NCBI RefSeq assembly: GCF_040779325.2
Contig: NZ_JBFONT020000001.1
Span: 1,178,001-1,242,000, forward strand
Reading direction: 5' to 3'
DNA: 64,000 bases
From: Aestuariibius violaceus
Lineage (GTDB): Bacteria > Pseudomonadota > Alphaproteobacteria > Rhodobacterales > Rhodobacteraceae
A model generated the notes under the pieces. The model had not been told where the DNA came from, ran no database searches, and saw only the letters and a list, made by a program, of their open reading frames with translations. Of the stretch, positions 7,241-16,267 are shown one piece after another (position 1 is the first letter of the stretch; the number at the start of each line of letters is the position of its first letter). The position numbers were made by a program, and so were the translations under genes.

Positions 7241-8380
7241 ATGTTACGGAACGTCAGCATAGCCGCGATCCTGTCCCTTGCAGTCGTCCTGCCCGCGATG
7301 GGGCAGCAGGGTCCGTCTTCGGTCGGTGTCGAGACGGTCGACATGCGCCGCTTTGCCGAGACGGTGCCGATCTTCGCCGAGGTCGTGACGGCCCGCGACG
7401 GGCAGGTGGCCACGAGGGTCGCGGGCAGTGTCAGTTCGGTCGACGTGGTCGAGGGTGCGCCTGTTTCCGCAGGCGATCCGATGGTGAGCCTGGACACTGA
7501 ATTGCTGGATATCCTTCTGCGCCGTGCCGAGGCCGAGGTGGCGGTCGCCGAGGCCGGGCTGGCCGTGGCCCAGACACGGCTCGACACGACGCGCACAGCG
7601 TTCGAACGGATTGCCGGCCTTGAAGGGACGAGCGCCTTCTCAAGCGGCCGCTTCGATGACGCCGAAGGGGCGCTTCTGGAGGTCGAGGGCCAGATTGCCG
7701 AGGCCGAAGCCCGTCTTGCCGTGGCGCAGGCGGCCAGCGCCGAAGCCGCCTACAACCTGGAGCGGGCGACGATCGTCGCGCCTTTCGACGGTGCTGTCCT
7801 GGACGTTCTGGTCAATCCGGGCGAGTTCATTCAGACCGGCGCGCCGGTGGTGCGGCTGCTGGATACCTCCACGCTTGAGGTCGAGGCCAGCGTGCCTGCG
7901 CAATATATCGACCTGATGACGCCCGGTTTGCGTGTGGATGCCCGGACCGAGACCGGTGCGGAGTTCGAGTTCGAGCTGCGCGCGCTTCTTCCGATCGAAA
8001 CGGCGGCGACACGGACGCGGCCGGTGCGCTTCGCCGCGCCGGACCTTGCGTCCTCGCGCACGACGGCGCTTGGCCAGTCGGTCACCGTGATGATCCCGAT
8101 TGCCGCGCCGCGCGATCTGCTGACGGTGCCGAAGGATGCGCTGGTTCAGGCGCGGGGCGGCTGGACCGTCTTCGTCGTCGAAGAGGGGATCGCGCAACCG
8201 CGGCCCGTCGAGGTCGGCCTGGCCGTGGGGGACCGGTTCGAGGTCGTCTCGGGTCTGGCGGAGGGCGATACGGTCGTCATCCGCGGCAACGAACGGCTTC
8301 GCCCCGGGCAGCCGGTCGCGCCGATGCCATCCGAAGCCGCGCCGCAGCCGACAGCCGCGGCGACGGACGCGGCGAACTGA
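7241..8380 (+). CDS. RND efflux periplasmic adaptor (membrane fusion protein)
   Basis: A 379-residue HlyD/AcrA-type adaptor linking the inner-membrane pump to an outer-membrane channel. It has a signal peptide (hydrophobic residues 7-20, then AMGQQ), a split lipoyl-like domain (VAGSVSSVDVVEGAPVSAGDPM and IVAPFDGAVLDVLVNPGEFI), a helical hairpin of about 70 residues rich in Ala/Glu between the halves, and a C-terminal barrel ending in a Pro/Ala-rich tail. AGGGAG before ATG 7241 fixes the start; the longer open frame upstream lacks a signal peptide. The stop overlaps the pump start (TGATG), so the two are translationally coupled. No TolC-like gene is adjacent. Confidence 0.93.
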   Translation: MLRNVSIAAILSLAVVLPAMGQQGPSSVGVETVDMRRFAETVPIFAEVVTARDGQVATRVAGSVSSVDVVEGAPVSAGDPMVSLDTELLDILLRRAEAEVAVAEAGLAVAQTRLDTTRTAFERIAGLEGTSAFSSGRFDDAEGALLEVEGQIAEAEARLAVAQAASAEAAYNLERATIVAPFDGAVLDVLVNPGEFIQTGAPVVRLLDTSTLEVEASVPAQYIDLMTPGLRVDARTETGAEFEFELRALLPIETAATRTRPVRFAAPDLASSRTTALGQSVTVMIPIAAPRDLLTVPKDALVQARGGWTVFVVEEGIAQPRPVEVGLAVGDRFEVVSGLAEGDTVVIRGNERLRPGQPVAPMPSEAAPQPTAAATDAAN

Positions 8381-11300
8381 TGGATCCGATCCGCCTTGCC
8401 ATCGACCGGCCGGTCGCGGTCATGGCGGCGGTCATCATGGCCGTCCTGTTCGGCCTGATCGCCGTGTCGCGCATCCCGATCCAGTTGGCGCCGGATGTCC
8501 GCAAGCCCATCGTGGTCGTCTCCACCAACTGGCCCGGCGCGGCCCCCGCGGAGGTCGAGCGCGAGATCGTCAATCCGCAGGAAGAGGCGCTGCGCGGGCT
8601 TGACGGGCTGGAGCTGATGACTTCGCGTTCGCAGACGGGCGAGGCGGAGGTGACGCTGGAATTCGCCATCGGGACCGACATGTCCCAGACGCTGCTTCTG
8701 GTGTCCAACCGCCTCGACCGGGTCTCGGGGTATCCGGAGGAGGCCGACGAGCCGTCGCTTGACACCTCGGGCGCCGATGACAGCGCCATCGCCTGGGTCA
8801 TCCTGCGCGCGGGCGAGGGCAATACCCGCCCGATGCCCACATATGGCGATTTCCTCGAAGATGTCGTGCAGGACCGGTTGGAGCGGATCGAGGGGGTGTC
8901 GGCGGTCAACGTCTTCGGCGGGGTCTCGCGCGAGCTGCAGATTGTCATCGACCCGCGCCGCATGGCCAATTTCGGCCTGACGGTGCCCGAGATCGTGGCC
9001 ACCCTGCGGCGCGAGAACATCTCGCTTTCCGCCGGCGACGTGGAGGAAGGCAAGCGCCGCTATGTGGTGCGCGCCGAGGGCAGCCTGAACACGGTGGAGA
9101 CCATCGGCTCTGTCGTGCTGCGGTCGGACATCGCGAATGGCTCGGCGGGGCGGCTGCGGGTCGCCGATATCGCCGATGTGTCCTTCGCCTATCGCGAGCC
9201 CACCGCCCGCCTGCGCTTCCGCGGCGAGCCGGGGCTGGCCTTCAACATCGTGCGCGAACCGGGCGCGAACGTGATCGAGACGATGGAGGAGGTGCGCCGC
9301 ACACTGTCGGAGCTGGAGGCCGGGCCCATCGCCGAACAGAACCTCATCATGCGGCAGGTCTATGATGAGACGATCTATATCCAGGGCGCCATCGACCTCG
9401 TCGTTCAGAACATCTGGATCGGCGGCATCCTGGCGGCGACGATCCTGATGCTGTTCCTGCGATCGCCCCGTGCGACGCTGGTCGTGTCGCTGGCCATCCC
9501 CGTCTCGATCGTCGCCACGTTCGTCGCCATGGCCGTCACCGGCCGAACGCTGAACGTCATCTCGCTGGCCGGTATCGCCTTTGCCGTCGGCATGATCGTC
9601 GATGCCGCCATCGTGGTGCTCGAGAACATCTATCGCCTGCGCGAAAAGGGGCTCAGTCGACGGGAGGCTGCCTATCAGGGTGCAAAGCAGGTCTGGGGCG
9701 CAATCCTCGTGTCTGCGCTGACCACGGTGCTTGTCTTCGTGCCGGTCCTCGTCATGCAGTTGGAGGCGGGGCAGCTTTTCCGCGACATCGCCGTCGCCAT
9801 TTCGGTTTCGGTCCTTCTGTCGCTGCTGGTGGCCGTCACGGTGATCCCGACGCTGGCCTCGCGGCTACTCAAAAGCGGCGGTACGCAGACCACGATGCGC
9901 CTCTGGGGCCTCGACCACGCCGCGAGGGCCTTCAAGTCGGCCGTGATGGCCTATGTGCGCGTCACCGTGCGGATGCGGACGGTCGGGATTGCCATGGTCG
10001 CGATCATCGCCGGCAGCGCGGCGGTGGCAACCTGGGCCTTCCTGCCGCGGCTTGAATATCTGCCGGAGGGCAATCGGAACCTTGTCTTCGGCCTGATCAT
10101 CCCGCCGCCGGGCTACAACCTTGATACGACCGAGACCATCGCCCAGCGGATCGAAGACTTGGCCGAGCCGATCTGGAACGCGGCGCCCGCGCTGGAAACA
10201 GAAGACGGCACGCCCGCCATCGACAGCTTCTTCTTCGTGGCCACGCCCGGCAATTCTTTCGTCGGGGCGGCCGCTGTGGACGGCCAGCGTGCGGGGGAGC
10301 TGATCCCTGTTCTGTCGCGTCCCATCTTTGCCGAGCCGGGCACCTTCGGTTTCATGACGCAGCCCTCGCTTTTCGGGCGCGGCGTCGGCGGGGGGCGCAC
10401 GATCGAGCTGAACATCTCTGGCCAGGACCTGAACGAGATCCTGGCCGTTGCGGGACAGGCCGCCGGAATGGTCTCTGGCCTTCTGCCGCGCTCCGAAGGG
10501 CATCAGTTCCGGCCCATTCCGGGGCTCGAGCTTGGCGCGCCCGAGGTCCGGCTTATCCCCGACCGATTGCGACTGACGGATGCGGGCCTTGACAGTTCCG
10601 CCCTTGCCGCCACGGTGGATGCCTTCAATGACGGCCTGCGCGTGGCCGAGATCACCGTTGGTGCCGAACGCCTGGACCTCGTGCTCAAGGGCGATCCCGA
10701 GCTTCGGACCGGCCAGCGCACGCAGGATGTCGGCCGCTACCCCGTCGTCACACCATCGGGCGAGATCGTGCCCGTCTCTGCGCTGTCGGAGGTCGTCGTC
10801 ACCGCAGGCCCCACCGAGATCCGCCACCGCGACCGGCTGCGCACCGTCACGCTGGAGGTCCGCCCGTCTGACGCGCTGCCGCTTGAGGCCGCCGTCGAGC
10901 TTCTGCAGGACGAGGTCGTCACGCCCCTGACAGAGGGCGGCCTGCCCGACGGTGTGCGCCTGACCGTGTCCGGGACCGCCGACCAGCTGAGCCAGACCTG
11001 GTCGGCCATCCAGATCAACCTGCTGGTCGCGCTGGTCATCGTGTTCCTCGTGATGGCGGTTCTCTTTGAGTCTTTCGTCCTGCCTCTTGTCATCCTCATC
11101 TCCGTTCCCGTCGCAGCGGCGGGCGGTGTGGGCGGGCTGGCGCTGTTGAACCTGTTCCAGGTGCAGCCGCTGGACATGCTCACGCTTCTGGGCTTCGTCA
11201 TCCTGGTGGGGATCGTCGTGAACAACGCCATCCTGATCGTGCACCAGTCGCTGTACCACCTGCGCGAGGACGGAATGCCGCCGGTCGAGGCGATCGAGGA

Positions 11301-11544
11301 AGCGACACGCAACCGCATCCGCCCGATCTTCATGTCCACCCTGACGTCGATCTGCGGGATGCTGCCCCTTGTGATCTTCCCCGGCGAGGGGTCGGAGCTT
11401 TATCGCGGTCTTGGCGCGGTCGTCGTGGGCGGGCTGTCAATGTCGGCCTTCCTGACGCTCCTCACCGTGCCGCCGCTTCTGAGGCTCTGCCTCAGTGCGA
11501 CGGAACCGGCCCCCCAGCCCGACGGCGTGGTTGCCGCCGAATAG
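8380..11544 (+). CDS. RND efflux transporter, inner-membrane pump
   Basis: A 1054-residue resistance-nodulation-division pump with the usual two repeats of a single helix, a large periplasmic loop and a helix bundle. The TM4 relay motif reads VGMIVDAAIVVLEN, with Asp408 present and Ala409 where AcrB has a second Asp. The VDAA form is found in CusA-type heavy-metal RND pumps and in many uncharacterised members, so a drug-pump label is not warranted. The TM10 region reads GIVVNNAILIVHQ. It is cotranscribed with the adaptor. The substrate is unknown. Confidence 0.93.
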   Translation: MDPIRLAIDRPVAVMAAVIMAVLFGLIAVSRIPIQLAPDVRKPIVVVSTNWPGAAPAEVEREIVNPQEEALRGLDGLELMTSRSQTGEAEVTLEFAIGTDMSQTLLLVSNRLDRVSGYPEEADEPSLDTSGADDSAIAWVILRAGEGNTRPMPTYGDFLEDVVQDRLERIEGVSAVNVFGGVSRELQIVIDPRRMANFGLTVPEIVATLRRENISLSAGDVEEGKRRYVVRAEGSLNTVETIGSVVLRSDIANGSAGRLRVADIADVSFAYREPTARLRFRGEPGLAFNIVREPGANVIETMEEVRRTLSELEAGPIAEQNLIMRQVYDETIYIQGAIDLVVQNIWIGGILAATILMLFLRSPRATLVVSLAIPVSIVATFVAMAVTGRTLNVISLAGIAFAVGMIVDAAIVVLENIYRLREKGLSRREAAYQGAKQVWGAILVSALTTVLVFVPVLVMQLEAGQLFRDIAVAISVSVLLSLLVAVTVIPTLASRLLKSGGTQTTMRLWGLDHAARAFKSAVMAYVRVTVRMRTVGIAMVAIIAGSAAVATWAFLPRLEYLPEGNRNLVFGLIIPPPGYNLDTTETIAQRIEDLAEPIWNAAPALETEDGTPAIDSFFFVATPGNSFVGAAAVDGQRAGELIPVLSRPIFAEPGTFGFMTQPSLFGRGVGGGRTIELNISGQDLNEILAVAGQAAGMVSGLLPRSEGHQFRPIPGLELGAPEVRLIPDRLRLTDAGLDSSALAATVDAFNDGLRVAEITVGAERLDLVLKGDPELRTGQRTQDVGRYPVVTPSGEIVPVSALSEVVVTAGPTEIRHRDRLRTVTLEVRPSDALPLEAAVELLQDEVVTPLTEGGLPDGVRLTVSGTADQLSQTWSAIQINLLVALVIVFLVMAVLFESFVLPLVILISVPVAAAGGVGGLALLNLFQVQPLDMLTLLGFVILVGIVVNNAILIVHQSLYHLREDGMPPVEAIEEATRNRIRPIFMSTLTSICGMLPLVIFPGEGSELYRGLGAVVVGGLSMSAFLTLLTVPPLLRLCLSATEPAPQPDGVVAAE

Positions 11545-11993
11545 GCCGACGAGGTCTCGGTCGCGGCATGCCGCGCATCCTTTTCGACGTCATGAACCAT
11601 GGTGGGGACGCGAGACACTCAACGGCATCGTCATAAGCCACGGCAGGAGGCGTTGGACGCACCTGCGGCGCCTGAAAGAGCTCGGGCAAGAGAATGCCCG
11701 GCTTAGGTGCGCTTTTCTGACCTGACGTTCGACAAGTTGATCCTGACCGAAGCGGCAAAGGAAGCTTCATTCAAGCGTTGTCGCCCGGGGCCAATGGCGA
11801 GTTCTAGCGTAAAGAACTGGACGATGGTTCCGGTGTTTGGCGCTCCGGTGTCTGGTCGCCAATGGTTGCGCTGTTGGTTCGAGCGATCACCGTCCACGGT
11901 CGGAGCGGCCGAAGCATGTCCGGTTCTGCGACTTCGTTCAGGATCCTTGCCTGACCGGCTGCCGCATCCCGCAGGGACGTCGACCGAGGACCG
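11545..11993. other. Gene-free boundary region between the RND operon and the exopolysaccharide locus
   Basis: The only recognisable content is the IS3-family orfA fragment at 11655-11775. The remainder, up to the end of the cellulase gene, has no gene that I can support. Confidence 0.6.
11655..11775 (+). pseudogene. IS3-family transposase OrfA remnant, frameshifted
   Basis: Frame one reads LRRLKELGQENARLRCAF and then fails. The next frame continues FSDLTFDKLILTEAAK. Together they match the leucine-zipper and C-terminal part of IS3-family OrfA proteins, usually RRLKELEKENARLRRAVSDLTLDKLILKEA. A one-base deletion near 11710 explains the shift. No OrfB and no terminal inverted repeats were found, so this is a relic. 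It sits at the left border of the polysaccharide locus. Confidence 0.75.
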
Positions 11994-13682
11994 TCATAGA
12001 ATGGAATCGTCCAGCAATCCGGCCAACGCGCCGGAGAATGCAGCGTTGTAGTCGATCGCCACTTCGTTCCCGACATAATCGGTTCGGTCGTCAACATAGT
12101 TTCCTGATTGGTCCGGGCCGCCCACCAGCGCGCCGTTCAGGTCGTACAGATTGTCGCCGTCCGCTCCGACGTGATCGGTTCCCGACGCGCCGCGGTGATG
12201 CGGCTGTTGCGCGAAATCATCGCCAAAGCCGACGACGTAGCTGAACTCGTCCGGGTTGTCGCCCAGCATGTAGTCGATCTGATCGCGGGCAAACGCGGTA
12301 AGCTCGTCGGCGCGATCATCCTCTTCCTGCGTACGGAGGAGTTGGGCGTAGTCCAGAGCCAGAAAGGCCGTATTTGCGGCGTAGCGGTTCGATCCCCATT
12401 CGTCGATCCAGGCCAGGCCGTTATTGGTGTCGGTCCCGTCCAGACGATCGACGACATAGAGCCAGTGATCGAAATGCTGGTCGAGATCGTCCAGATACTT
12501 CTGATCGCCGGTAAACTCCGCGAGTTTCAGGGCGGTCGCCATCGACTGGTCGTCCCACGTCATGGCCCAGTAGGTGCCGCTTGGCTGGTAGTACTCTTCG
12601 GCTTTGGCGAGGTACTCTTCGTCGCCTGTCGCCTCGTAGAGCCATGTGGCGGCCCAGGCGATTTCGTCCTCGTATCCGCTGTGGGAGCCGTAGAAGTCGG
12701 CGGCTTCGGGAATGGCGTCCGTGTAGGTGCCTTGATACTGCACCGAGAAGGCGAACAGGCTTTCCGCAGCTTCAATCAACGTGTCCGCGCGGCTGTCGTC
12801 GCCCGTTTCGCGCATCAGCAATGCACCCGATGCCAGCGCCGCGGCGGCCTGGGCGGTGACTTCGGTGCCGGGCTGATCGGCGGTGATGGCATAGGCCGGG
12901 CGTTCCATGTCCATATCTTCGGCCGCACCCCAATAGGCGTGGTCGTCCTCGGGGTTGCCGACCTGACCGTAGAAGACATCATCGGACAGGTCCGCGGTGC
13001 CGTTGTCGTCATAGCTGCGCAACAGGTAGTCGGTGACCCACGACACATGCGCGACCACGTCGTTGTAGCTTCCCGCGGCGCGGTATCCGTCTTCGAATTC
13101 GAGCGCGCCCATCGACAGGATCGTCGACGTATAGGCCTGGGGGAGGCCGAATTTCACGTGGTCGCCTGCATCGTAGAAGCCGCCCGTCAGATCGCGGCCA
13201 ACATCGGCACCGTCTTCCAGGCCGCTGTCGCCGCGCCATTCGATCGGATGATCCTCGTCCAGATCGCCCGAATACTGGGCGTAGTAGAAATCCATCGAGA
13301 GATCGAGCACCTGAGCGTAATCATCGCTGTCGAAGGGACTTGTGTCGTCCGGCGCTGGATCCTGCGGGGGCGACACGATGTCCAGCGTGTCCGGCGCATC
13401 GCCAGAGGCGGTGAAGCCGACGGAAATGGTCTGACCCGGTTCGAGGGAGGCGCCGTAACCACTGCCTTCGAGCAGGATCGTGCCGTCGCCCAGATCGGTG
13501 GCGGTCATGCCCCAGGAATCCTTGATGTCCAGATCGTCGGACCGGACCACAATCGACCACGAGTCCAGCGCATCGGACGACGTGTTCTGGATTACCAGAG
13601 AGCCGACATATCCACCGTTCCAACTGTCTTTGACGCTGAAATCGACTTGGGACTCAGAAAGCTGGTTCGAGTTTTCGGACAT
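11994..13682 (-). CDS. Glycoside hydrolase family 9 endoglucanase with N-terminal CBM2-like domain
   Basis: A 562-residue protein. Residues about 13-100 (DSWNGGYVGSLVIQN, LEPGQTISVGF) resemble a family 2 cellulose-binding module. After a Pro/Asp-rich linker, the GH9 domain begins near 118. The catalytic-base motif GGFYDAGDH lies at 168-175, the PHHRGASG motif near 494-501, and the general acid in NEVAIDYNAAF is Glu540. The ATG at 13682 has an AAGG site; the upstream extension is not protein-like. No N-terminal Sec signal and no RTX repeats are visible, so the secretion route is unclear. The protein is strikingly acidic. It opens the polysaccharide locus and may trim a beta-glucan-containing product or release plant or algal cellulose. 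Confidence 0.88.
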   Translation of the reverse strand: MSENSNQLSESQVDFSVKDSWNGGYVGSLVIQNTSSDALDSWSIVVRSDDLDIKDSWGMTATDLGDGTILLEGSGYGASLEPGQTISVGFTASGDAPDTLDIVSPPQDPAPDDTSPFDSDDYAQVLDLSMDFYYAQYSGDLDEDHPIEWRGDSGLEDGADVGRDLTGGFYDAGDHVKFGLPQAYTSTILSMGALEFEDGYRAAGSYNDVVAHVSWVTDYLLRSYDDNGTADLSDDVFYGQVGNPEDDHAYWGAAEDMDMERPAYAITADQPGTEVTAQAAAALASGALLMRETGDDSRADTLIEAAESLFAFSVQYQGTYTDAIPEAADFYGSHSGYEDEIAWAATWLYEATGDEEYLAKAEEYYQPSGTYWAMTWDDQSMATALKLAEFTGDQKYLDDLDQHFDHWLYVVDRLDGTDTNNGLAWIDEWGSNRYAANTAFLALDYAQLLRTQEEDDRADELTAFARDQIDYMLGDNPDEFSYVVGFGDDFAQQPHHRGASGTDHVGADGDNLYDLNGALVGGPDQSGNYVDDRTDYVGNEVAIDYNAAFSGALAGLLDDSIL

Positions 13683-14260
13683 GGGCAAACCTTTTGTTGT
13701 GAGGGTGTAGGGGTTGTCAGGGCACGGTGCTGAACGCGCAGGGCGCTCTGGATCGATTTCGCTCGTCGGGTTGGGCAGGCTGCGAAGGATTGATTCCCGC
13801 GCCGACATCTATCGTGGCGGGAGTTTCAGTCGTAAGTAATCAGATTGCAACCATAGGTTGAAATCTGATATGGTCAGTTGGTCCGATTGGTCGTCAGAGG
13901 AGCGCTGACCTTATTGCAGATGAACTTATAGCGTTAATTGTTGGCAATGTCGGCACGTCGCATGGGGATCGGCAATGACGTGCGCGGCGACCGGTTGGGG
14001 GTGGCAGCAAACCGCCGGGGCGGACCGCTTCGGTCGGAAGATGGCATCGCCGCCTGATTGGGAGGCGTCATGCCGCTTTGTCGCGCAATCGGACCACCCG
14101 TCGCGTAAGGCGCCGGAACGACACATCGCCGCATCGGGCCGTCCCGTTCGATCCGCGCCGGCCGAGGCAGATGCCGCGTGACTGGAGCGCCTGTCTTTGC
14201 GGCATGGCAGCACGTGACACCGCGTTCGTTTGCGGTGCTGTCTTCAGATGTGTGCCAAGT
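13683..14260. other. Gene-free stretch upstream of the cellulase gene
   Basis: Promoter region of the cellulase gene, containing the imperfect 29-bp inverted repeat at 13840-13868. Short frames here are inconsistent and not credible as genes. Confidence 0.5.
13840..13868. promoter_or_regulatory. 13-bp-arm inverted repeat upstream of the GH9 gene
   Basis: TCAGATTGCAACC (13840-13852) and GGTTGAAATCTGA (13856-13868) pair at 12 of 13 positions around ATA. It lies about 160 bases from the cellulase ATG. No T-run follows, so it fits an operator for a dimeric regulator better than a terminator. Confidence 0.55.
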
Positions 14261-15007
14261 CTACGCAGTCGAGTGACGCCTGTCGAAAGCGTAGGCGACG
14301 GACCAAATCGCGATGTAAAGCTCGGTAATCTCAGTGGTCCAGCGCACCGCGCCCGCGGGAGCCGCCGCCGGTATGAGCACGGGGTCGACGGCCTTCAACA
14401 ACGCGGTGAAAGTGATGCACCCCAAGAGCGGCAGCAGCGCGCGCCTCGGCCGGAAATCCATCCAGGCTCGGGGCGGAATGCCCGGTACGCGCGGCAGATA
14501 GAGCGCCGCAACCGCCAGAATGAAGGCGAAGTAGAATATCTCTGCCCGTCCCTGCGCTGCGCCAACATTGTGAAACGTGAATTCATTCTGCTCGTTGACC
14601 TCGGCCATCCAGCCGGGGATCTGGTAGCCGAGAATCGGCTGGCCCCACTGCGTCTCTTCCATCGCCATGACGAAAGCGATTGCGGCGAAAATAAAGAAAG
14701 CGATGGACTGGACTTTGCCGCCAAACTTAATGTGCCGGATTGCAGTCTGCGTGGCGATCAGTGCTGCCGCAAGAAATGCAAAAGCGGTCGTCATTTCGAC
14801 GATTGTATATTCCCGCGCCGTGCGGAAATTGCCTGTCGCGAAATCATATGTACTGGGGTTGAAGACGAGAAAAAGCCAAATAATCAACGCGACAACAGGA
14901 CTCCAGATCGCGGCCTGGCGTGCAATCTTCCATGCTAGCGCATTATTTTTATTATCTAAATCATAATTCGAAGCCTTGACCGGCTTCTTGTCATATTTCT
15001 GTAACAT
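14261..15007 (-). CDS. Uncharacterised multi-spanning membrane protein
   Basis: A 248-residue integral membrane protein with about six hydrophobic segments. A soluble, strongly conserved-looking stretch between segments reads MEETQWGQPILGYQIPGW followed by EVNEQNEFTFHN. An EExxWGQ...NxQNExxxHN pattern occurs in a family of bacterial membrane proteins of unknown function, some near surface-polysaccharide genes (recollection, not checked). The 5' end is noticeably AT-richer (Lys/Asn-rich first 25 residues) than neighbouring genes, which suggests recent acquisition. It lies between the cellulase and sulfotransferase genes; a role in the polysaccharide system is only inferred. Confidence 0.75.
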   Translation of the reverse strand: MLQKYDKKPVKASNYDLDNKNNALAWKIARQAAIWSPVVALIIWLFLVFNPSTYDFATGNFRTAREYTIVEMTTAFAFLAAALIATQTAIRHIKFGGKVQSIAFFIFAAIAFVMAMEETQWGQPILGYQIPGWMAEVNEQNEFTFHNVGAAQGRAEIFYFAFILAVAALYLPRVPGIPPRAWMDFRPRRALLPLLGCITFTALLKAVDPVLIPAAAPAGAVRWTTEITELYIAIWSVAYAFDRRHSTA

Positions 15008-15142
15008 CCCTGTTTCTTACCACAGCGAAATGCTTTGGGTAAATGAGCCAAATTGCGCCCATCTTTTTTGCACTCCGGCTTGGCACGGCGAAATAAGACT
15101 TCATCTTTGGCGTTAGGCTTGGGTGGGACGCCGCAAGTGCTC

Positions 15143-15158
15143 ACGCGTTGAAACGCGT
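15143..15158. promoter_or_regulatory. 16-bp palindrome upstream of the sulfotransferase gene
   Basis: ACGCGTT (15143-15149) and AACGCGT (15152-15158) are perfect 7-base arms around GA. It lies 76 bases before the sulfotransferase start and is a candidate operator. Confidence 0.45.
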
Positions 15159-15234
15159 CGTGACATTGTTGGTCTGCCGCTCTCGATTACGCATCGCGCG
15201 TTGCCAATGCAGCGCAAAGATAGAAGGAGCGGAT

Positions 15235-16164
15235 GTGGAACCGGATTTCATAATAGGAGGGGCGCCGAAATGCGGCACGACTTCGCTACACCAGATCCTG
15301 GACCGGCATCCCCGGGTCTGGATGGCGCCGAACGAGGTTTATTTCCACGATGCCGACGATCCGGTCGCGCATCCGGATTTTCTGAGTGTTCAGGACGGGT
15401 CACTGATCTGGCGCGATCCGGACGGGCCGGCGATGCGCGATTGGTACGCCGAGCGCTTCGCAGACGCCCCGGCGGGAGCGGTTCTTGGCGAAGACAGCAC
15501 GACATACCTCATGTCTGACGTCGGGCCTCACCGCATCGCTCGCAGTTCCCGGACAAAGACGATCATCATGCTGCGCGACCCGGTCCGGCGGGCGGTCTCT
15601 CAGTACTGGCACCTTCTGCGCAGTGGCCGGACCCACCTGACACTCGAACGCGCGCTGAGCGCCGAGCCGTCGATCATTGCGGGGTCGACCTACGCCCCGA
15701 GGCTGCGCGCCTACCGCGAAGCGCTCGGCCCGGAGCGCATGCACGTGTTTCTGTTCGAGGATTTCAATGCCGATCGGCAGAGGGTGCTCGACGGGGTAAC
15801 GGATTATCTGGAGATCGACCGACTGTCGGTCGGTAATGCCGACAATTGGCACAATCGCACGCGCTATCCGCGACGGATGGCGACACTGCGGCGGTGGAAC
15901 AGGGTTGGACGCTACCTCGTGCGGTACCGATATGCGCGCTATTTCGGCTCGAATGCGCCGCTGCGGTCGCGCGCGATGCACAAGGCCTATCGCGTTTGGT
16001 TCAACCATGTGTCGCGGGCTGTGCTGACCGAGGACGCGCCGCCAGAGGCGCTGAGCGACGGCACACGTGACTTCCTCGTTCGGCACCTGTCGGCCCGAAA
16101 TGCCGGCTTGTCGGATTTTCTGGGCCGGGATCTTGCCGAAATGTGGCCGGGTTTCACGCAATGA
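15235..16164 (+). CDS. PAPS-dependent sulfotransferase
   Basis: A 309-residue cytosolic sulfotransferase. GGAPKCGTTSLHQIL at residues 8-22 is the 5'-phosphosulfate-binding loop (Lys12), and IIMLRDPVRRAVSQYWHL is the 3'-phosphate-binding segment with the expected Arg and Ser. The GTG at 15235 was chosen because AAGGAG stands five bases upstream and the PAPS loop then sits at its usual place near the N-terminus; a longer frame from 15148 lacks a good site. It probably transfers sulfate from PAPS to a sugar hydroxyl of the polysaccharide made by this locus. A second, unrelated sulfotransferase lies at 30917-31639. Confidence 0.88.
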   Translation: MEPDFIIGGAPKCGTTSLHQILDRHPRVWMAPNEVYFHDADDPVAHPDFLSVQDGSLIWRDPDGPAMRDWYAERFADAPAGAVLGEDSTTYLMSDVGPHRIARSSRTKTIIMLRDPVRRAVSQYWHLLRSGRTHLTLERALSAEPSIIAGSTYAPRLRAYREALGPERMHVFLFEDFNADRQRVLDGVTDYLEIDRLSVGNADNWHNRTRYPRRMATLRRWNRVGRYLVRYRYARYFGSNAPLRSRAMHKAYRVWFNHVSRAVLTEDAPPEALSDGTRDFLVRHLSARNAGLSDFLGRDLAEMWPGFTQ

Positions 16165-16267
16165 TCGCGACTGGCTGGCAGGTATATGCTCAGTGTCCCG
16201 TCAGCCATTTGTCGCACTGTCGGCGGTCCTATAGAAAACAGCGTATTCCTCAATCGGAGGTGCAACT

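Noticed and set aside
12108..13733. 541-residue open frame opposite the cellulase
   Set aside because: The minus strand encodes a full GH9/CBM2 protein with active-site motifs; the plus frame shows no family motif.
13926..14213. Short frames in the region upstream of the cellulase
   Set aside because: Several overlapping frames on both strands, none with a ribosome site or family pattern.
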